DNA of 64,000 nt, from assembly GCA_038231295.1 (NCBI GenBank), contig JBBRLP010000007.1:1-64000 (forward strand). The letters are read 5' to 3'. The notes beneath the pieces are model-generated. The model made no database searches and was not told where the DNA came from. It worked only from the letters and a program-made list of their open reading frames with translations. Within the stretch, counting starts at the first letter, position 1; every line of letters starts with the position of its first letter. The position numbers were made by a program, and so were the translations under genes. The DNA comes from JANXLO01 sp038231295. GTDB lineage: Bacteria > Armatimonadota > Chthonomonadetes > Chthonomonadales > Chthonomonadaceae. Below are positions 41,166 to 51,900 of this stretch, piece by piece.

Positions 41166-41374
41166 AATGCCGACGCGCCAGTGGGCGAGTGGATAAGCGC
41201 CTGTGCCGAGCGAGCGGGAAGGCAGGGAAAAGAGGCGAACGGCGCGAATAGATGAACCCAATGAGAACGGTTTCGCGTCCAATCTTTTGAGACGGGCGGC
41301 AACTCGCGGAGAGGTCGCTTCCGTAAGAGAAAACGTACGCTATTCCCCGTTTCCGGCTCAGAAGAGGCTTCATC

Positions 41375-44300
41375 TTGCCCATTCAGTTCACCTATCCCAT
41401 TGCGCTTCTGCTTCTGCCGCCGCTCCTCTTTTTCTGCTGGTGGCTGCATCGCCATACCGTGACCGATATGAGTCCGGGCCGAAAGCGACTCGCGCTGACC
41501 CTGCGCTGTGTTCTGGTGACGCTGCTGGTGCTGGTGCTGGCAGGCACGAAGATCGTCAAGCGTGGTGAGTCGCTGGCGGTCGTCTTTGTGGTGGATGCCT
41601 CCAAGAGTGTGCGCGAAGATCAGCGGAACGCCATAGAGAAGTATATCGCCGATGCCTCCAGGGGCATGAAGACGGTGGACAAGGTCGGGGTCATCACCTT
41701 CGCGCAGGACCCGCATACGCAGTCTTCGCCCGGTCAGCCTCTCGATCCGGCCCGCCTGCGTGACCCCGGCATGACCACTGCCACCGACATCGCGCAGGCC
41801 CTCCGCGCCGCCAAGAACGAACTCGATTCAGCGGCGAAAGACTCCGGCAAACGCATCGTTCTGCTCTCAGACGGCAACGAAAACGCCGGACATGCCCTCT
41901 CCGAAGTCCCGAACCTGGCGGCAGACCATATCGTCCTCGACACCATTACGCTGCCCGTCACGCTCAAAAAAGAGACGCTCATCGAAAAGATGGCCCTGCC
42001 GAGCCGCGTCAAGATCGGGGAGCCGTTTCCGGTGCGCGTCGTCGTCAACAGCCTGACCTTCCAGACCGCGACCGTCGCCCTGACCCGCGATGGCAAGCCG
42101 ACAGGCGAGACGAAGCGTGTAGACCTGCACCCCGGCAAGAATGTCGTCGTCTTCGACCAGAGTATTGATAAGGTCGGCTTCTTCCGCTACAACGCAACCC
42201 TCGACGCGCCAGACGACACGATCCCCGAAAACAACAAAGGCGAAAGTTTCGTCTGGGTGCGCGGCAAACCGACCGTCCTCTATGTCGCCGACAGCCCCGC
42301 GCTCACCGGGTTCCTGCGTTCCGCCCTTAAAGACCAGAGCATAGATGTGGAGTACGCATCGCCCTCCGCCCTGCCCGCCAACGCCGCCGACCTCCAGCGC
42401 TATGACAGTATTTTCCTCAGCAACGTCCTCGGCAGCGACCTTTCGCAGAACCAGATGCTGGCCCTTCAGGTCTCCTGCCGCGACTTCGGCATCGGGTTCG
42501 GAATGGTGGGCGGGCCGCAGAGCTTCGGCGCGGGCTACTATCGCGGGACGCCTATCGAAGAGACCCTGCCCGTCACAATGGACGTGAAAAAGCAGAAACG
42601 GATTCCCTCCGTGGCAGTCGCGCTTGTCATTGAAGACCTGGAAATCCCGACGACCATCAATATGTCGAAAGAGGCTGCGAAGGCCACGATTGACAACCTC
42701 GAACCGATAGATCAGGTGGGAGTGCTGGACTGTGCAGGCTATGGGGGCATCGGCTTCGGGGGCGGCGGCAGTTCGCCGAGCGGCACCTGGCGCATTCAGA
42801 TGCAGCACGTGGAGGACCGTGAGGGAATCAAGAGCGCGATGGACAACCTGTCCGGGATGGGCGACCCGCCGAGTTACGACCCCTATCTGCTGGAAGCGGC
42901 CCGCGTTTTGAATAACACCGATGCCAAAGTCAAACATATCATCTTTCTCGGCGACGGCGACGCGATTTACGAGGCCAATCAGGGCGCCGTCACGTCGAAT
43001 ATGAAGAAGATTCGAGACATGGGCATCACCGTTTCGACCATCGTCACCGGAGCCGACAATCAGGACAGCATCAAATTCATGGCGACGATGGCCTATGTCG
43101 GCGGCGGGCAGTCGTATGTCGCGGAGAAGCCGCAGGACCTGCCGCGCCTGCTCCTGAAAGATCAGCAGACCATCAGTCAGCCGCCGATCATTGAAGAGCC
43201 GTTTCAGCCGGTTCCGATGGATGGCGATGAGGTGTTCAAGGGCATTGACTGGGGTTCCGCGCCGCCGCTGCTCGGCTACAACATCAGTAATCTGAAGGCG
43301 ACCGCCGAACTTTCGCTGATTTCGCACCGCAAAGACCCGATCTTCGCAGGGTGGCGTTACGGTCTGGGCCGCTCGGTGGCGTTTATGTCGGATGACCGGG
43401 CGAAGTGGGCCGCGCCCTGGATCAACTGGGCGGGCTACGCGAAGTTCTGGGCGCAGGCGGTGCGCTGGACATTGCGCCCCTTCGCCCCGAGTGACTACAA
43501 CACGCAGGTCGTTATGGATGGCGGGCGCGGACATATCAGCGTGGATGCCATAGACCAGCAGGGCCATTTCGTCAACAAACTTCAGTTCACTGCCCATGTC
43601 GCGCAGCCGACAAATGGCAGCCTGAAAGCGCCGCCTGCGCTGGAACAGACCCTGCACCAGACCGGGCCAGGACACTACGAAGGCTGGTTCGATGCGCCGC
43701 GCATCGGCACCTATCTCGCCAACATCACGCAGAAAAAGACGGACGGAACACCGGACACCTCTACCGTCGTCGGGCTTTCCACCGCCTACTCCCCGGAGTA
43801 CAAGGACACGCAGTCCAACCGCTACCTGATGACGCAGTTGGCGTCGGCGAGCAGCGGGCGCACGGAGCCGTCCCCCGCCTCGGTCTTCGGCGGCGAACGG
43901 CCGGCGGTCTTCTCCGTCGCCGACATGATTCCGCTGTTCCTGCTGCTGGCGATGCTGCTCCTGCCCTTCGATATCGCCGTGCGTCGCCTGGCGGTAGACA
44001 GCAGCGACTTCCGGCGGGCGTTGGCCTGGCTGCGAAGCCGCACCGCGAAGAGCGTCCCGCAGCGCGGAGCCACGCCGGAACTCGGTCGGCTGCTGGATCG
44101 CAAAGGCGCGGTTGTCGCCGAGCGCGAAGAGGGTCTGGCTGCTGCTGTCGCCAACGGCTACGACTCGGCTTCTCTCTCTGCGAGCGCGGCGTTCTCCAAC
44201 GGTCAGACCGCCAACCCGACGCCTCGCTCCACGTCCCCACGTTCGGAAGCCCCTCCCACGGCCTCCCCGACTCCCTCCCGCACCCTGCGCCCGGAAGGAC

Positions 44301-44458
44301 TGGAGTCTCTGCCGCCTCAGCTACCGACAGAAGCGCCGCCTGTTCCCGTTCCCCCGCGTGTCTCCGAACCCGCGCCCGAAGAGGCCGGTATGTCCCGCCT
44401 GATGGCCGCGAAACTCCGCGCTCGCCAGAAACAGGATAAAGAGAAGGAAGCGGAGTGA
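41375..44458 (+). CDS. VWA-domain membrane protein with GATase1-like fold
   Basis: 1027 residues; the start is TTG at 41375 with AGAGG upstream. Two membrane helices at the N-terminus (7-25, 40-58) precede a VWA domain with a partial MIDAS (D74-A-S76-K-S78). A GATase1-like domain follows (VLYVADSPALTGFLRSAL, GFGMVGGPQSFGAGYY). A second VWA-like region begins ALVIEDLEIPTTINMSKEAAK, where the DxSxS motif is lost. A helix near 848-870 (FSVADMIPLFLLLAMLLLPFDIAV) and a Pro/Ser-rich cytoplasmic tail end the chain. Relatives lie in Bat/stress operons of Planctomycetes and Armatimonadota; the function is unknown. It ends at a shared terminator. Confidence 0.85.
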   Translation: MPIQFTYPIALLLLPPLLFFCWWLHRHTVTDMSPGRKRLALTLRCVLVTLLVLVLAGTKIVKRGESLAVVFVVDASKSVREDQRNAIEKYIADASRGMKTVDKVGVITFAQDPHTQSSPGQPLDPARLRDPGMTTATDIAQALRAAKNELDSAAKDSGKRIVLLSDGNENAGHALSEVPNLAADHIVLDTITLPVTLKKETLIEKMALPSRVKIGEPFPVRVVVNSLTFQTATVALTRDGKPTGETKRVDLHPGKNVVVFDQSIDKVGFFRYNATLDAPDDTIPENNKGESFVWVRGKPTVLYVADSPALTGFLRSALKDQSIDVEYASPSALPANAADLQRYDSIFLSNVLGSDLSQNQMLALQVSCRDFGIGFGMVGGPQSFGAGYYRGTPIEETLPVTMDVKKQKRIPSVAVALVIEDLEIPTTINMSKEAAKATIDNLEPIDQVGVLDCAGYGGIGFGGGGSSPSGTWRIQMQHVEDREGIKSAMDNLSGMGDPPSYDPYLLEAARVLNNTDAKVKHIIFLGDGDAIYEANQGAVTSNMKKIRDMGITVSTIVTGADNQDSIKFMATMAYVGGGQSYVAEKPQDLPRLLLKDQQTISQPPIIEEPFQPVPMDGDEVFKGIDWGSAPPLLGYNISNLKATAELSLISHRKDPIFAGWRYGLGRSVAFMSDDRAKWAAPWINWAGYAKFWAQAVRWTLRPFAPSDYNTQVVMDGGRGHISVDAIDQQGHFVNKLQFTAHVAQPTNGSLKAPPALEQTLHQTGPGHYEGWFDAPRIGTYLANITQKKTDGTPDTSTVVGLSTAYSPEYKDTQSNRYLMTQLASASSGRTEPSPASVFGGERPAVFSVADMIPLFLLLAMLLLPFDIAVRRLAVDSSDFRRALAWLRSRTAKSVPQRGATPELGRLLDRKGAVVAEREEGLAAAVANGYDSASLSASAAFSNGQTANPTPRSTSPRSEAPPTASPTPSRTLRPEGLESLPPQLPTEAPPVPVPPRVSEPAPEEAGMSRLMAAKLRARQKQDKEKEAE

Positions 44459-44505
44459 GACGGCTATTCTCCTGACTCAATTCGGCGAAGTGACACACGA
44501 GTTAC

Positions 44506-44543
44506 AAAAATCCCCCTGCTTGTATGGAAGCAGGGGGATTTTT
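44506..44543. terminator. bidirectional intrinsic terminator
   Basis: A perfect 16-bp stem (AAAAATCCCCCTGCTT with its complement) and loop GTATGG. It has A5 on one side and T5 on the other, so it works for both the VWA gene and the convergent RND gene. Confidence 0.95.
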
Positions 44544-44552
44544 GGGCGGGCG

Positions 44553-47500
44553 TTAGTGGTGGAAGAGGCGGCCTCGGACTTTCTGGAAGAGGACCAGAAT
44601 GTCGTCGAAGATCGAGTAGAAGACGGGCGTCGCGAGCAGGGTGAGCAGCAGCGAGAAGGTTTGTCCGCCGATAACGGTGTAGCCGATGCACTTATTGGTC
44701 GCCGAACCGGTGCCGTTCGAGAGGACGAGCGGGATCATACCGGCGACGAACGCAATGGTCGTCATCAGGATGGGCCGCAGACGGTCGCGGTTGGCCTGAA
44801 TGATGGCGTCGTAGCGGTTCATACCTTGCGCTCTCAGATGGTTCGTGTGGTCTACCTGAAGGATGCCGTTCTTCTTGACGACGCCGAACAGCACCAGCAT
44901 TCCGAGCACCGTGAAGATGTTGACAGACTGGTGGAAGACGACAATCGCGAGCAGCGCGAACGGCACGGTGAGCGGCAGGGCGATCAGGATGGTGATCGGA
45001 TGCACCCACGACTCGAACTGTGCGGCGAGAACCAGGTACATGAAGATGATCGCCAGCAGGAACGCGGCCAGGAAGGCTGTTCCCGCCTTGAGCAGCTCTT
45101 TCGACGTACCGGAGGCGCCGGAGACGTAGCCAGCGGGCATGTGCAGGTCGGCAATGACCTTGCCGAGACTGGCGGCCGCCTCGGCCTGCGAATAGCCGGG
45201 CAGAACGTTGCTCGTCAGCAGGACGTTGCGGCGGCGGTTCTGACGCGTGATCTGCGACGGTCCGGTGCCGGTCGTCAGATGCACCACCTGGTCGAGGGAG
45301 ACCGGAACGGCGCCCTGTGTGCTGCTCGGCACCGTCATCTGCTGAATGACGGCGGCGTCGTTGCGATAGGGCAGGTCGGCGCGGAGATGGACTTCGTACT
45401 GCTCCCCATTCTCGTAGTAGTCGGTGACTTTTTCACCGCCCACCATGATACGAAGCGTATTGGAGATGTCGGCGACGGAGACACCGAGGTCGGCGGCCCG
45501 CTGGCGATCTATGTTGACGCCTAGTTCCGGCTTGCCGACGATGAGCGAGGAGTCGGCGTCTACCACCCCCGGAATTTTACGATACTGCTCCAGAATCTTG
45601 GTCGAGTACTCCGTCAACTTGTCGAGGTCCGGCCCGCTGAGGAAGTAGATGACGGTCGCGCTCGGCGCTCCCGTCGAGAACTCCTGAATCTGTCCGGCGC
45701 TGGTTCGCAGCGAACCGTACTGCGGCAGGACTTTGTTGCGGACGGCGACGGTCAGGTCCTGCTGCGAGATGCCTGTGCGCTGATCGGTGGGTTTGAGCTT
45801 GACGAAGATGCTGGCGAGGTTGTGCGTCTGCTGGGTGCTGTCTCCGATGGTGACAACAGTGTAGTCCACGCCCGCCAGTTTCTGGGTATCTGCCGCGATA
45901 CGGCCCGCAAGCGCCTGCGTTGTGGCGAGACTGGTGCCTTCGGGAGCACGAACCGTGATTCCGAACTGGCCCTGATCGTCTTCCGGCAGGAAGTTCTTGG
46001 GAACGATCGCACCGAGCGGCCCGATGCTGTAGAGCGCGACGGCGCAGGCGAGAACGATGATCCACCGGTGGCGCATGGAGAAGCGCAGCATCGCGGTATA
46101 GACCCTGTCAATAAGTCGGAACAGGCCCGCGTCTTTGGAACTGCCGCCTTTTCCCGGCTCATTGCCCATAGCCGGAGCCTCGCCAACGGGGATCCCGTCG
46201 GAGGTCTCTGCCGTCTCTCCTTTGCCCTTCGGCATCTTGATCCAGCGCGAGGCGAGCATGGGGGTCAGGGTGAAGGAGACGAGCAGGGAGACGGCAATCG
46301 CGAAAGCCATCGTCATGCCGAAGGAGTTCAGGAAGCGCCCGACGATACCGGACATGAAGGCGACGGGCAGGAAGACGGCGATGAGTGAGAGCGTGGTTGC
46401 CAGCACTGCCAGACCGATCTCCCGGGTGCCTTCTATCGCGGCCTCGAAGGGGTTCATGCCCTTCTCTTCGATAAACCGATAGATGTTCTCCAGCACGACA
46501 ATCGCGTCGTCAATGACGATCCCGACCGAGAGCGTAAGGCCGAGCAGCGTCAGACTGTTGAGCGTGAATCCCAGCATATACATGGCCGCGAAGGTGCTGA
46601 TAATGGAGGCCGGGATGGCGAGCGCTGAAATCAGCGTAGTGCGCCAGTTCCAGAGGAAGATCAGAACCACCAGCGCGGCCAGGATACTGCCGATAACGAG
46701 ATGCTCTTTGACGGCGTTGGCGCTGGCGCGGATGAACTCCGACTGATCGCGGACGATACGGATGGTGTAGCCGGAGGGCAGGGTCTTCTTAATGTCGTTG
46801 ATCTTGTCGCGAATGGCGTCCACCGTCGTGACGGTGTTGAGGCCGGACTGTTTGCGTATGGAGAGCAGAACGGTCGGAGCGCCGCTGAGGATCGCGCTGG
46901 TCTGTGGCTCTTCGACCCCATCCTCCGTGCGCCCGACATCGCGGATACGGACGGGACTCGGTCCCTGCTTCTTTATCACCAGGCCGTCGAAGGCGGCGGG
47001 CGAGTCGAGACGGCCTTTGGTGCGGAGGGTGAGTTCGCGGGTATTCTGGTCTATGGTCCCGCCCGGCACCTGAATATTCTGTGACTGCAGGGCACGCTGC
47101 ACATCGGCGGAGGTCAGGTTGTAGGCTTTCAGGCGCTGCGGATCGAGAATGACGTTGATCTGGCGCTTGCGTGCGCCGATGAGCAGCACCTGCCCGACGC
47201 CGCTGATACTCTCTATCTGGCGGCGCAGCACCTTATCGGCGTATTCGGAGGTGTCGCGGATATTGCCGGGCGAGGAGAGGGCGATCTGCATGATGGGCGA
47301 AGCGTCCGGGTCCACCTTGTCCACGACGGGGGTCTTCACGTCGAGAGGCAACTGCGGGATGACGCCGCTGACCTTATCGCGGACTTCCTGAATGGCGACA
47401 TCAATCGGCTTTTCCAACTGGAAAGAGACGGCGACGACGGCGAGACCTTCATAGGAGGTGGAACTGAGGGTGTCAATCCCGCTGACGGTGTTGACGGCCT

Positions 47501-47708
47501 CCTCGATCTTGTCCACAACATCGGTTTCCAACTCCTGCGGGGACGCGCCATCCTGCCGCACGGTGATGGTGACGATGGGGAAATCCACTTTGGGGAATCG
47601 GTCAACACCGAGCCGAAAGTAGCTGAAAGCGCCCACGACGACCAGGGTGAGGATCAGCACGGTCGCGAACACGGGCCGCCGGACACAGACCTCCGCAAGT
47701 TTCTGCAT
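44553..47708 (-). CDS. RND-family efflux pump inner-membrane subunit (HAE1/AcrB-like)
   Basis: 1051 residues, full length. Twelve helices are expected: the first in RRPVFATVLILTLVVVGAFSYFRLGVDRFPKVDFP, and helix 4 with the proton-relay Asp pair in GIVIDDAIVVLENIYRF. Two large periplasmic porter/docking regions are present. Drug or metabolite export by proton antiport is the known family role. The cytoplasmic loop after helix 6 (KMPKGKGETAETSDG to KGGSSKDAG) is longer than usual. No membrane-fusion protein or outer-membrane factor is adjacent on the same strand; the upstream neighbour is a repeat, so partners must lie elsewhere. Confidence 0.93.
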   Translation of the reverse strand: MQKLAEVCVRRPVFATVLILTLVVVGAFSYFRLGVDRFPKVDFPIVTITVRQDGASPQELETDVVDKIEEAVNTVSGIDTLSSTSYEGLAVVAVSFQLEKPIDVAIQEVRDKVSGVIPQLPLDVKTPVVDKVDPDASPIMQIALSSPGNIRDTSEYADKVLRRQIESISGVGQVLLIGARKRQINVILDPQRLKAYNLTSADVQRALQSQNIQVPGGTIDQNTRELTLRTKGRLDSPAAFDGLVIKKQGPSPVRIRDVGRTEDGVEEPQTSAILSGAPTVLLSIRKQSGLNTVTTVDAIRDKINDIKKTLPSGYTIRIVRDQSEFIRASANAVKEHLVIGSILAALVVLIFLWNWRTTLISALAIPASIISTFAAMYMLGFTLNSLTLLGLTLSVGIVIDDAIVVLENIYRFIEEKGMNPFEAAIEGTREIGLAVLATTLSLIAVFLPVAFMSGIVGRFLNSFGMTMAFAIAVSLLVSFTLTPMLASRWIKMPKGKGETAETSDGIPVGEAPAMGNEPGKGGSSKDAGLFRLIDRVYTAMLRFSMRHRWIIVLACAVALYSIGPLGAIVPKNFLPEDDQGQFGITVRAPEGTSLATTQALAGRIAADTQKLAGVDYTVVTIGDSTQQTHNLASIFVKLKPTDQRTGISQQDLTVAVRNKVLPQYGSLRTSAGQIQEFSTGAPSATVIYFLSGPDLDKLTEYSTKILEQYRKIPGVVDADSSLIVGKPELGVNIDRQRAADLGVSVADISNTLRIMVGGEKVTDYYENGEQYEVHLRADLPYRNDAAVIQQMTVPSSTQGAVPVSLDQVVHLTTGTGPSQITRQNRRRNVLLTSNVLPGYSQAEAAASLGKVIADLHMPAGYVSGASGTSKELLKAGTAFLAAFLLAIIFMYLVLAAQFESWVHPITILIALPLTVPFALLAIVVFHQSVNIFTVLGMLVLFGVVKKNGILQVDHTNHLRAQGMNRYDAIIQANRDRLRPILMTTIAFVAGMIPLVLSNGTGSATNKCIGYTVIGGQTFSLLLTLLATPVFYSIFDDILVLFQKVRGRLFHH

Positions 47709-47727
47709 GTCTAGCCTCTCTGTCGGG

Positions 47728-47806
47728 AAAATAGCCGCCCCCGGTCCCCAATTCTGGGGGAGCAGGGATTTTCATGCCCTAGGGTACGCCCCGTGCATGG
47801 AAGGCT
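47728..47806. repeat. interspersed repeat B, copy 2
   Basis: It contains AATAGCCGCCCCCGG, CCCCAATTCTGGGGGAG, GATTTTCATGCCCTAGGGT and GCATGGAAGGCTG, colinear with copies at 35013 and 63366. It lies just upstream of the RND gene start. From 47807 to 48130 I see nothing recognisable beyond the ribosome-binding site at 48119-48126. Confidence 0.8.
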
Positions 47807-48130
47807 GTCGGGAAGAACGCCCCATCGCGGCGGGCGCGTTCATTTACTACGGACAACGAAAACTTTTTGTACCGAGATAATGGCATCCCAGAACGCGATT
47901 TTGTACGCTGCATGGCGAAATAGCGTCCTGATGATTCCATTATACCCCGCCTCGCAAAAAAGTGACTGCGGGTCAGAAAGTTTTACGAAGCACGATCGCG
48001 GGAAGTTTCCGAAATTGTCGGCAGCTTGCAGAAAAGCCCGAGGGAGGACTTTCCAACAAGGCTGGCAGGAGTAGCGGGAGGCCAGGGCGAACGTCAGGGC
48101 AGGCAAGATTTGCGGCAAAAGGAGGACGCC

Positions 48131-48551
48131 ATGTTCACATTCCGACCTATTTTTATCACCTCTTCTCGCGTTCATATCTACCAGTCCCGGCGCGGGTACG
48201 CTGGGCTGGGTCCTGATTCTAGGGGTCGCGCTTGTGCTGATCGTGATGGGCATCCGCCGTCTCAATGCGTCTCGGGAACAGCTCTGGGCGCAGTACGAAC
48301 GCGGTTTGCGCTCGCGTGGTCTCCCGCCCGTTCGCGATTCAGCATGGGAGAGCCATGTCCGCTCGGGAGCCTGGATAAGTCTTGTTGCCGGGGGACTGAT
48401 GCTTGTCGTTGCTCTTCTGCTGGCAGGCTCTATGCCTTCGCCGCCGGAGGAAATGTCTGGCGTTGAGATCAATGGCCGACAGTTGACGGAGCAGGAATGG
48501 GAAGCGTGCGGCAAAGAGGTCGCTGGCTGTACCTCTCGCTATGCCCGCTGA
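48131..48551 (+). pseudogene. small membrane protein, frameshifted at a T run
   Basis: An ATG at 48131 has AGGAGG seven bases upstream and begins MFTFRPI. Removing one T from the run at 48150-48154 joins it to LSPLLAFISTSPGAGTLGWVLILGVALVLIVMG and on to the stop at 48551, for about 139 residues. As written, the only open part would start inside (ATG 48234) and lack the first membrane helix. The restored protein has two or three helices (including SGAWISLVAGGLMLVVALLLAGS) and a Cys-containing tail. The family is not recognised. The frame break may be a read error. Confidence 0.55.
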
Positions 48552-48958
48552 GAGCCGTCTCTCCAGGGAGAACCCTACGGAGAGCAGAGGATAACATGAA
48601 GTCAGGCTGTTTATGCCGGGTTGCGAGAGGATCTCCAAACCAGGACAGTCGCCAAAACCTCACACACGAGTCGGAAAGGAGAAAGGTTGCCACCAGAGCA
48701 GGCAAAGGATGGTGGCGAGGAAAGAGAGACTGTGTGGTCAGGTGAGGCTTAAAACCACAGCCTTCTTGTGAACGACTGCACACCGGGCATATCTCTTTCC
48801 GGGTATCATAACCGAGGAAACACCGTCTGGCAGACACCTCTGCCGACCTGCGCCTATTACTGCCCACCGCCGTCTGCTCGTAACGACGGTCACTTCTTCA
48901 TTGCCAGGTGGATTGCACTCGCTTTCCCCTCTTTGTGTCTGATAGGGAGATCATTATC
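48552..48958. other. gap of 407 bp without a recognised gene
   Basis: No coding frame with good composition, no RNA gene and no clear hairpin was found on either strand. It must contain the leader and promoter of the TPR-CHAT gene, but no consensus boxes stand out. Base composition is lower in G+C than the flanking genes. Confidence 0.5.
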
Positions 48959-51900
48959 ATGTTTACCTCCGCTTCTAAACGCACTGCTTTCACCGTATTT
49001 GCTTCCTCTCCCGCCGTGCGCTTCCGACTGCGTTCCTCAGTGCTAGCGGCATGTCTGCTTGGCTCCCTGTCATTTGCCTGCCTTCCCTCTCACGCCGACC
49101 CGCCTGCCGCACAGACACCCGCCGCCTCTGCCAATCAAACAACTCCTCCGCCAGTGTTCAAAGCCAACCCGGAAGTCCAAGCGTTACTGGATCAGGGCAA
49201 AGCAGCCCTCCTGGCAGGCAAGAACAAAGAGGCTGCCGACCTCTACGAGCAGGCGCTCACCAGAGCCAGAACGCTTGCCGACCGAAAAGGAGAGACGGAA
49301 GCACTTCGAGGACGCGGCAACGTCTACCGGGTGGTCAAAGAGCCACAGAAAGCGCTGGGACTCTACCAACAGGCTCTCTCTGTTGCCCAAGCCCTCAAGG
49401 ACGCAACCGGGCAAGCCGCTGCCCTCAACAATATAGGGCTTGTCAACAGCGATACCGGTCAGCCACAAAAGGCGCTGGAGTTCTATCAACAGGCATTGCC
49501 GCTTTACCGGGACTTGGGAGATAAAGTTGCTGAGGGCAAAATCCTGAACCAGTTAGGCAATGCCTGTCGTCTTTCCAGGCAATATGAGACAGCAATCGGT
49601 TATTTGCAGCAGTCTTTATTGTTCCACCGCAGCCTTGGGGCGAAGGGTGGAGAAGCCTTAGCGTTGAATTACCTGGGTGGCGTCTATCTGGACCAAGCCC
49701 AGTATCCAAAGGCGACGGAGTACTACCTCCAGGAACTGCAAACCGACCGCCTCAGTGGCGATCGCAATGAAGAAGGCCATGCGCTGTGCAATCTGGGGCT
49801 CGTATGCCAGGCTGAGAACCAGGTTGAGGAAGCTCTCGACTACTTTCAGCAGTCTATTCCGCTTTACCGTGCGACCGGTGATGGCCCCATGGAGGCATGG
49901 ACCATACAGCGCATCGGCAGCCTTTATTGGACTACCGGTCAATTTCAGAAAGCATTGGATTATTACCAACAAGTTCTCTCCATCCACCATTCTCTGGGAG
50001 ATAAAAACGCAGAGGGTACGGCCTTCTTGAATGTCGGCCTGGTCTATAACAAACTTAACCAATCGCAGCAGGCAATAGACTTCTATCAGCAGGCATTGGC
50101 ACTGCATCGCACCACTGGTAATAAGCAGGCAGAGGCGAGAGTCCTCAACGAAATTGGCCGAACATATAACGCCCTCAAGCAGCCGCAGAAAGCAATCGAA
50201 TTCTATCAGCAGTCTCTTCCGCTTTACCAATCCACCGGTAACAAGAACGGCGAAGCAGATGCACTCGTTGGGATTGCTTACGTCTACAGCACTACCGGTC
50301 AGCCACAAAAGGCGCTGGAGTTCTATCAGCAAGGGCTGGTGATATACCGCGCCGCAGGCAACAAGAAGCAGGAAATCGCCATGCTAAATTATATAGCAGG
50401 CGTCTATAAAGAGATGAAGCAGGTTCCGAAGGCGCTCGATATTTACGAACAGATAGTCCTTGTCTATCGCACCAGCGGGGACAAAGCAGGGGAGGCAGGC
50501 GCCTTAATTGATGCTGGAAACAACAATTATCTGGCCCATCAATTTGAGAAGGCGCTGGAATTCTATCAGCAGGCATTACTGCTCGAACAGTCTCTTAGTG
50601 ACAAGTTCAGTGAAGCCATCTGTTATGGTAACATCGCCGAAGCTTATAAGGGTCTCAGTCAGCCACAGAAGGCACTGGAATTCTATCAGAAGGCATTGCC
50701 TCTCTATCATGCCACAGACCATAAGAACAACGAAGGCATTACCTTAGCCTCTATTGGCAGTATCTATGACAGTATCGGTCAGAAACAACAGGCAATGGAG
50801 TTCTATCAGCAGGCGCTTCCCCTCTATCGTGCGGTCGGCAATAAGAGTGGTGAAGCAAATTTGCTGAGTTCTATTGGGGTGAACTACTTCGATACGAACG
50901 AACCCCGGAAAGCGCGCGAGGTTTTCCAGCAGGCTCTGATTCTGTGGCAGGCTATGGGTGAAAAGCACGCCGAAGCGCTGATACGTTTCAATATCGGCAA
51001 TACTTATGCCAGCACAGAGGAGCCTCTAAAAGCGCTGGAATTCTACCAGCAAGCCCTTCCATTCTTCCACACCACTGCCGACAAAAACTTGGAAGCGCAG
51101 ACGCTGAATGCTATGGGCAGAAACTATGGTAATTCTGGTCAGCAACAGAAGGCACTGTCGGCCTTTCAGCAGGGGATGCTCATTGACAAAGCGCTCGGCA
51201 ACAAGAAAGGCGAGGCAGAAGCGCTTGTTAATATTGCTGCGACCCACAAAGCGATCGGTCACATACAAAAGGCGATAGAACTCTTACAGCAGGCGCTGCC
51301 AACTTTACGAGCAACAGGCGATCAAGAGATCGAAGCAGACGCACTTAACAATCTAGGCAGCCTCTATAAGTCTGCCAGTAAGCCGCAGAAGGCATTGGAG
51401 TTCTATCAGCAGGCTCTCACGCTCTCCAAAACCCTTGGCTTTAAGACTGGTGAGTTAGCGGCGAAGACGGGCCTTGCCTACGTCTACGGAGATACCGGGG
51501 ACAAACAGAAATCTCTGGACCTCTATCAGCAGGCGCTATTGCTCAGTCGCGCCATGGGAGACAAATCTGGCGAAGCAGGCGCGCTCAACAATAGTGGGAT
51601 CGTCTATTACTCTCTTAGTGAATATCAAAAAGCGCTGGAACTGTACCAGCAGGCGCTTCCGATCTATCGCGCCGTTGACGATAAAGGTGGCACAGCCAGC
51701 GCCCTAACGAACATTGCTATCATTTATAAGGAGACAGGACACCCTCAGAAGGCGCTCGAAATGTATCAGCAGGCTTTGCCACTCCACCACGTCTTTGGCG
51801 ACAAAACCAATGAGGCGACAACACTGAATCGTATCGCCGATGTTTACAGCGATTTCGGACAGCCGCAGAAAGCGTTGGAATTCCACCAGAAGGCAATGGC

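Noticed and set aside
41867..43675. 602-codon minus-strand frame
   Set aside because: It is antisense to the VWA membrane protein and lacks any domain or ribosome-binding site.
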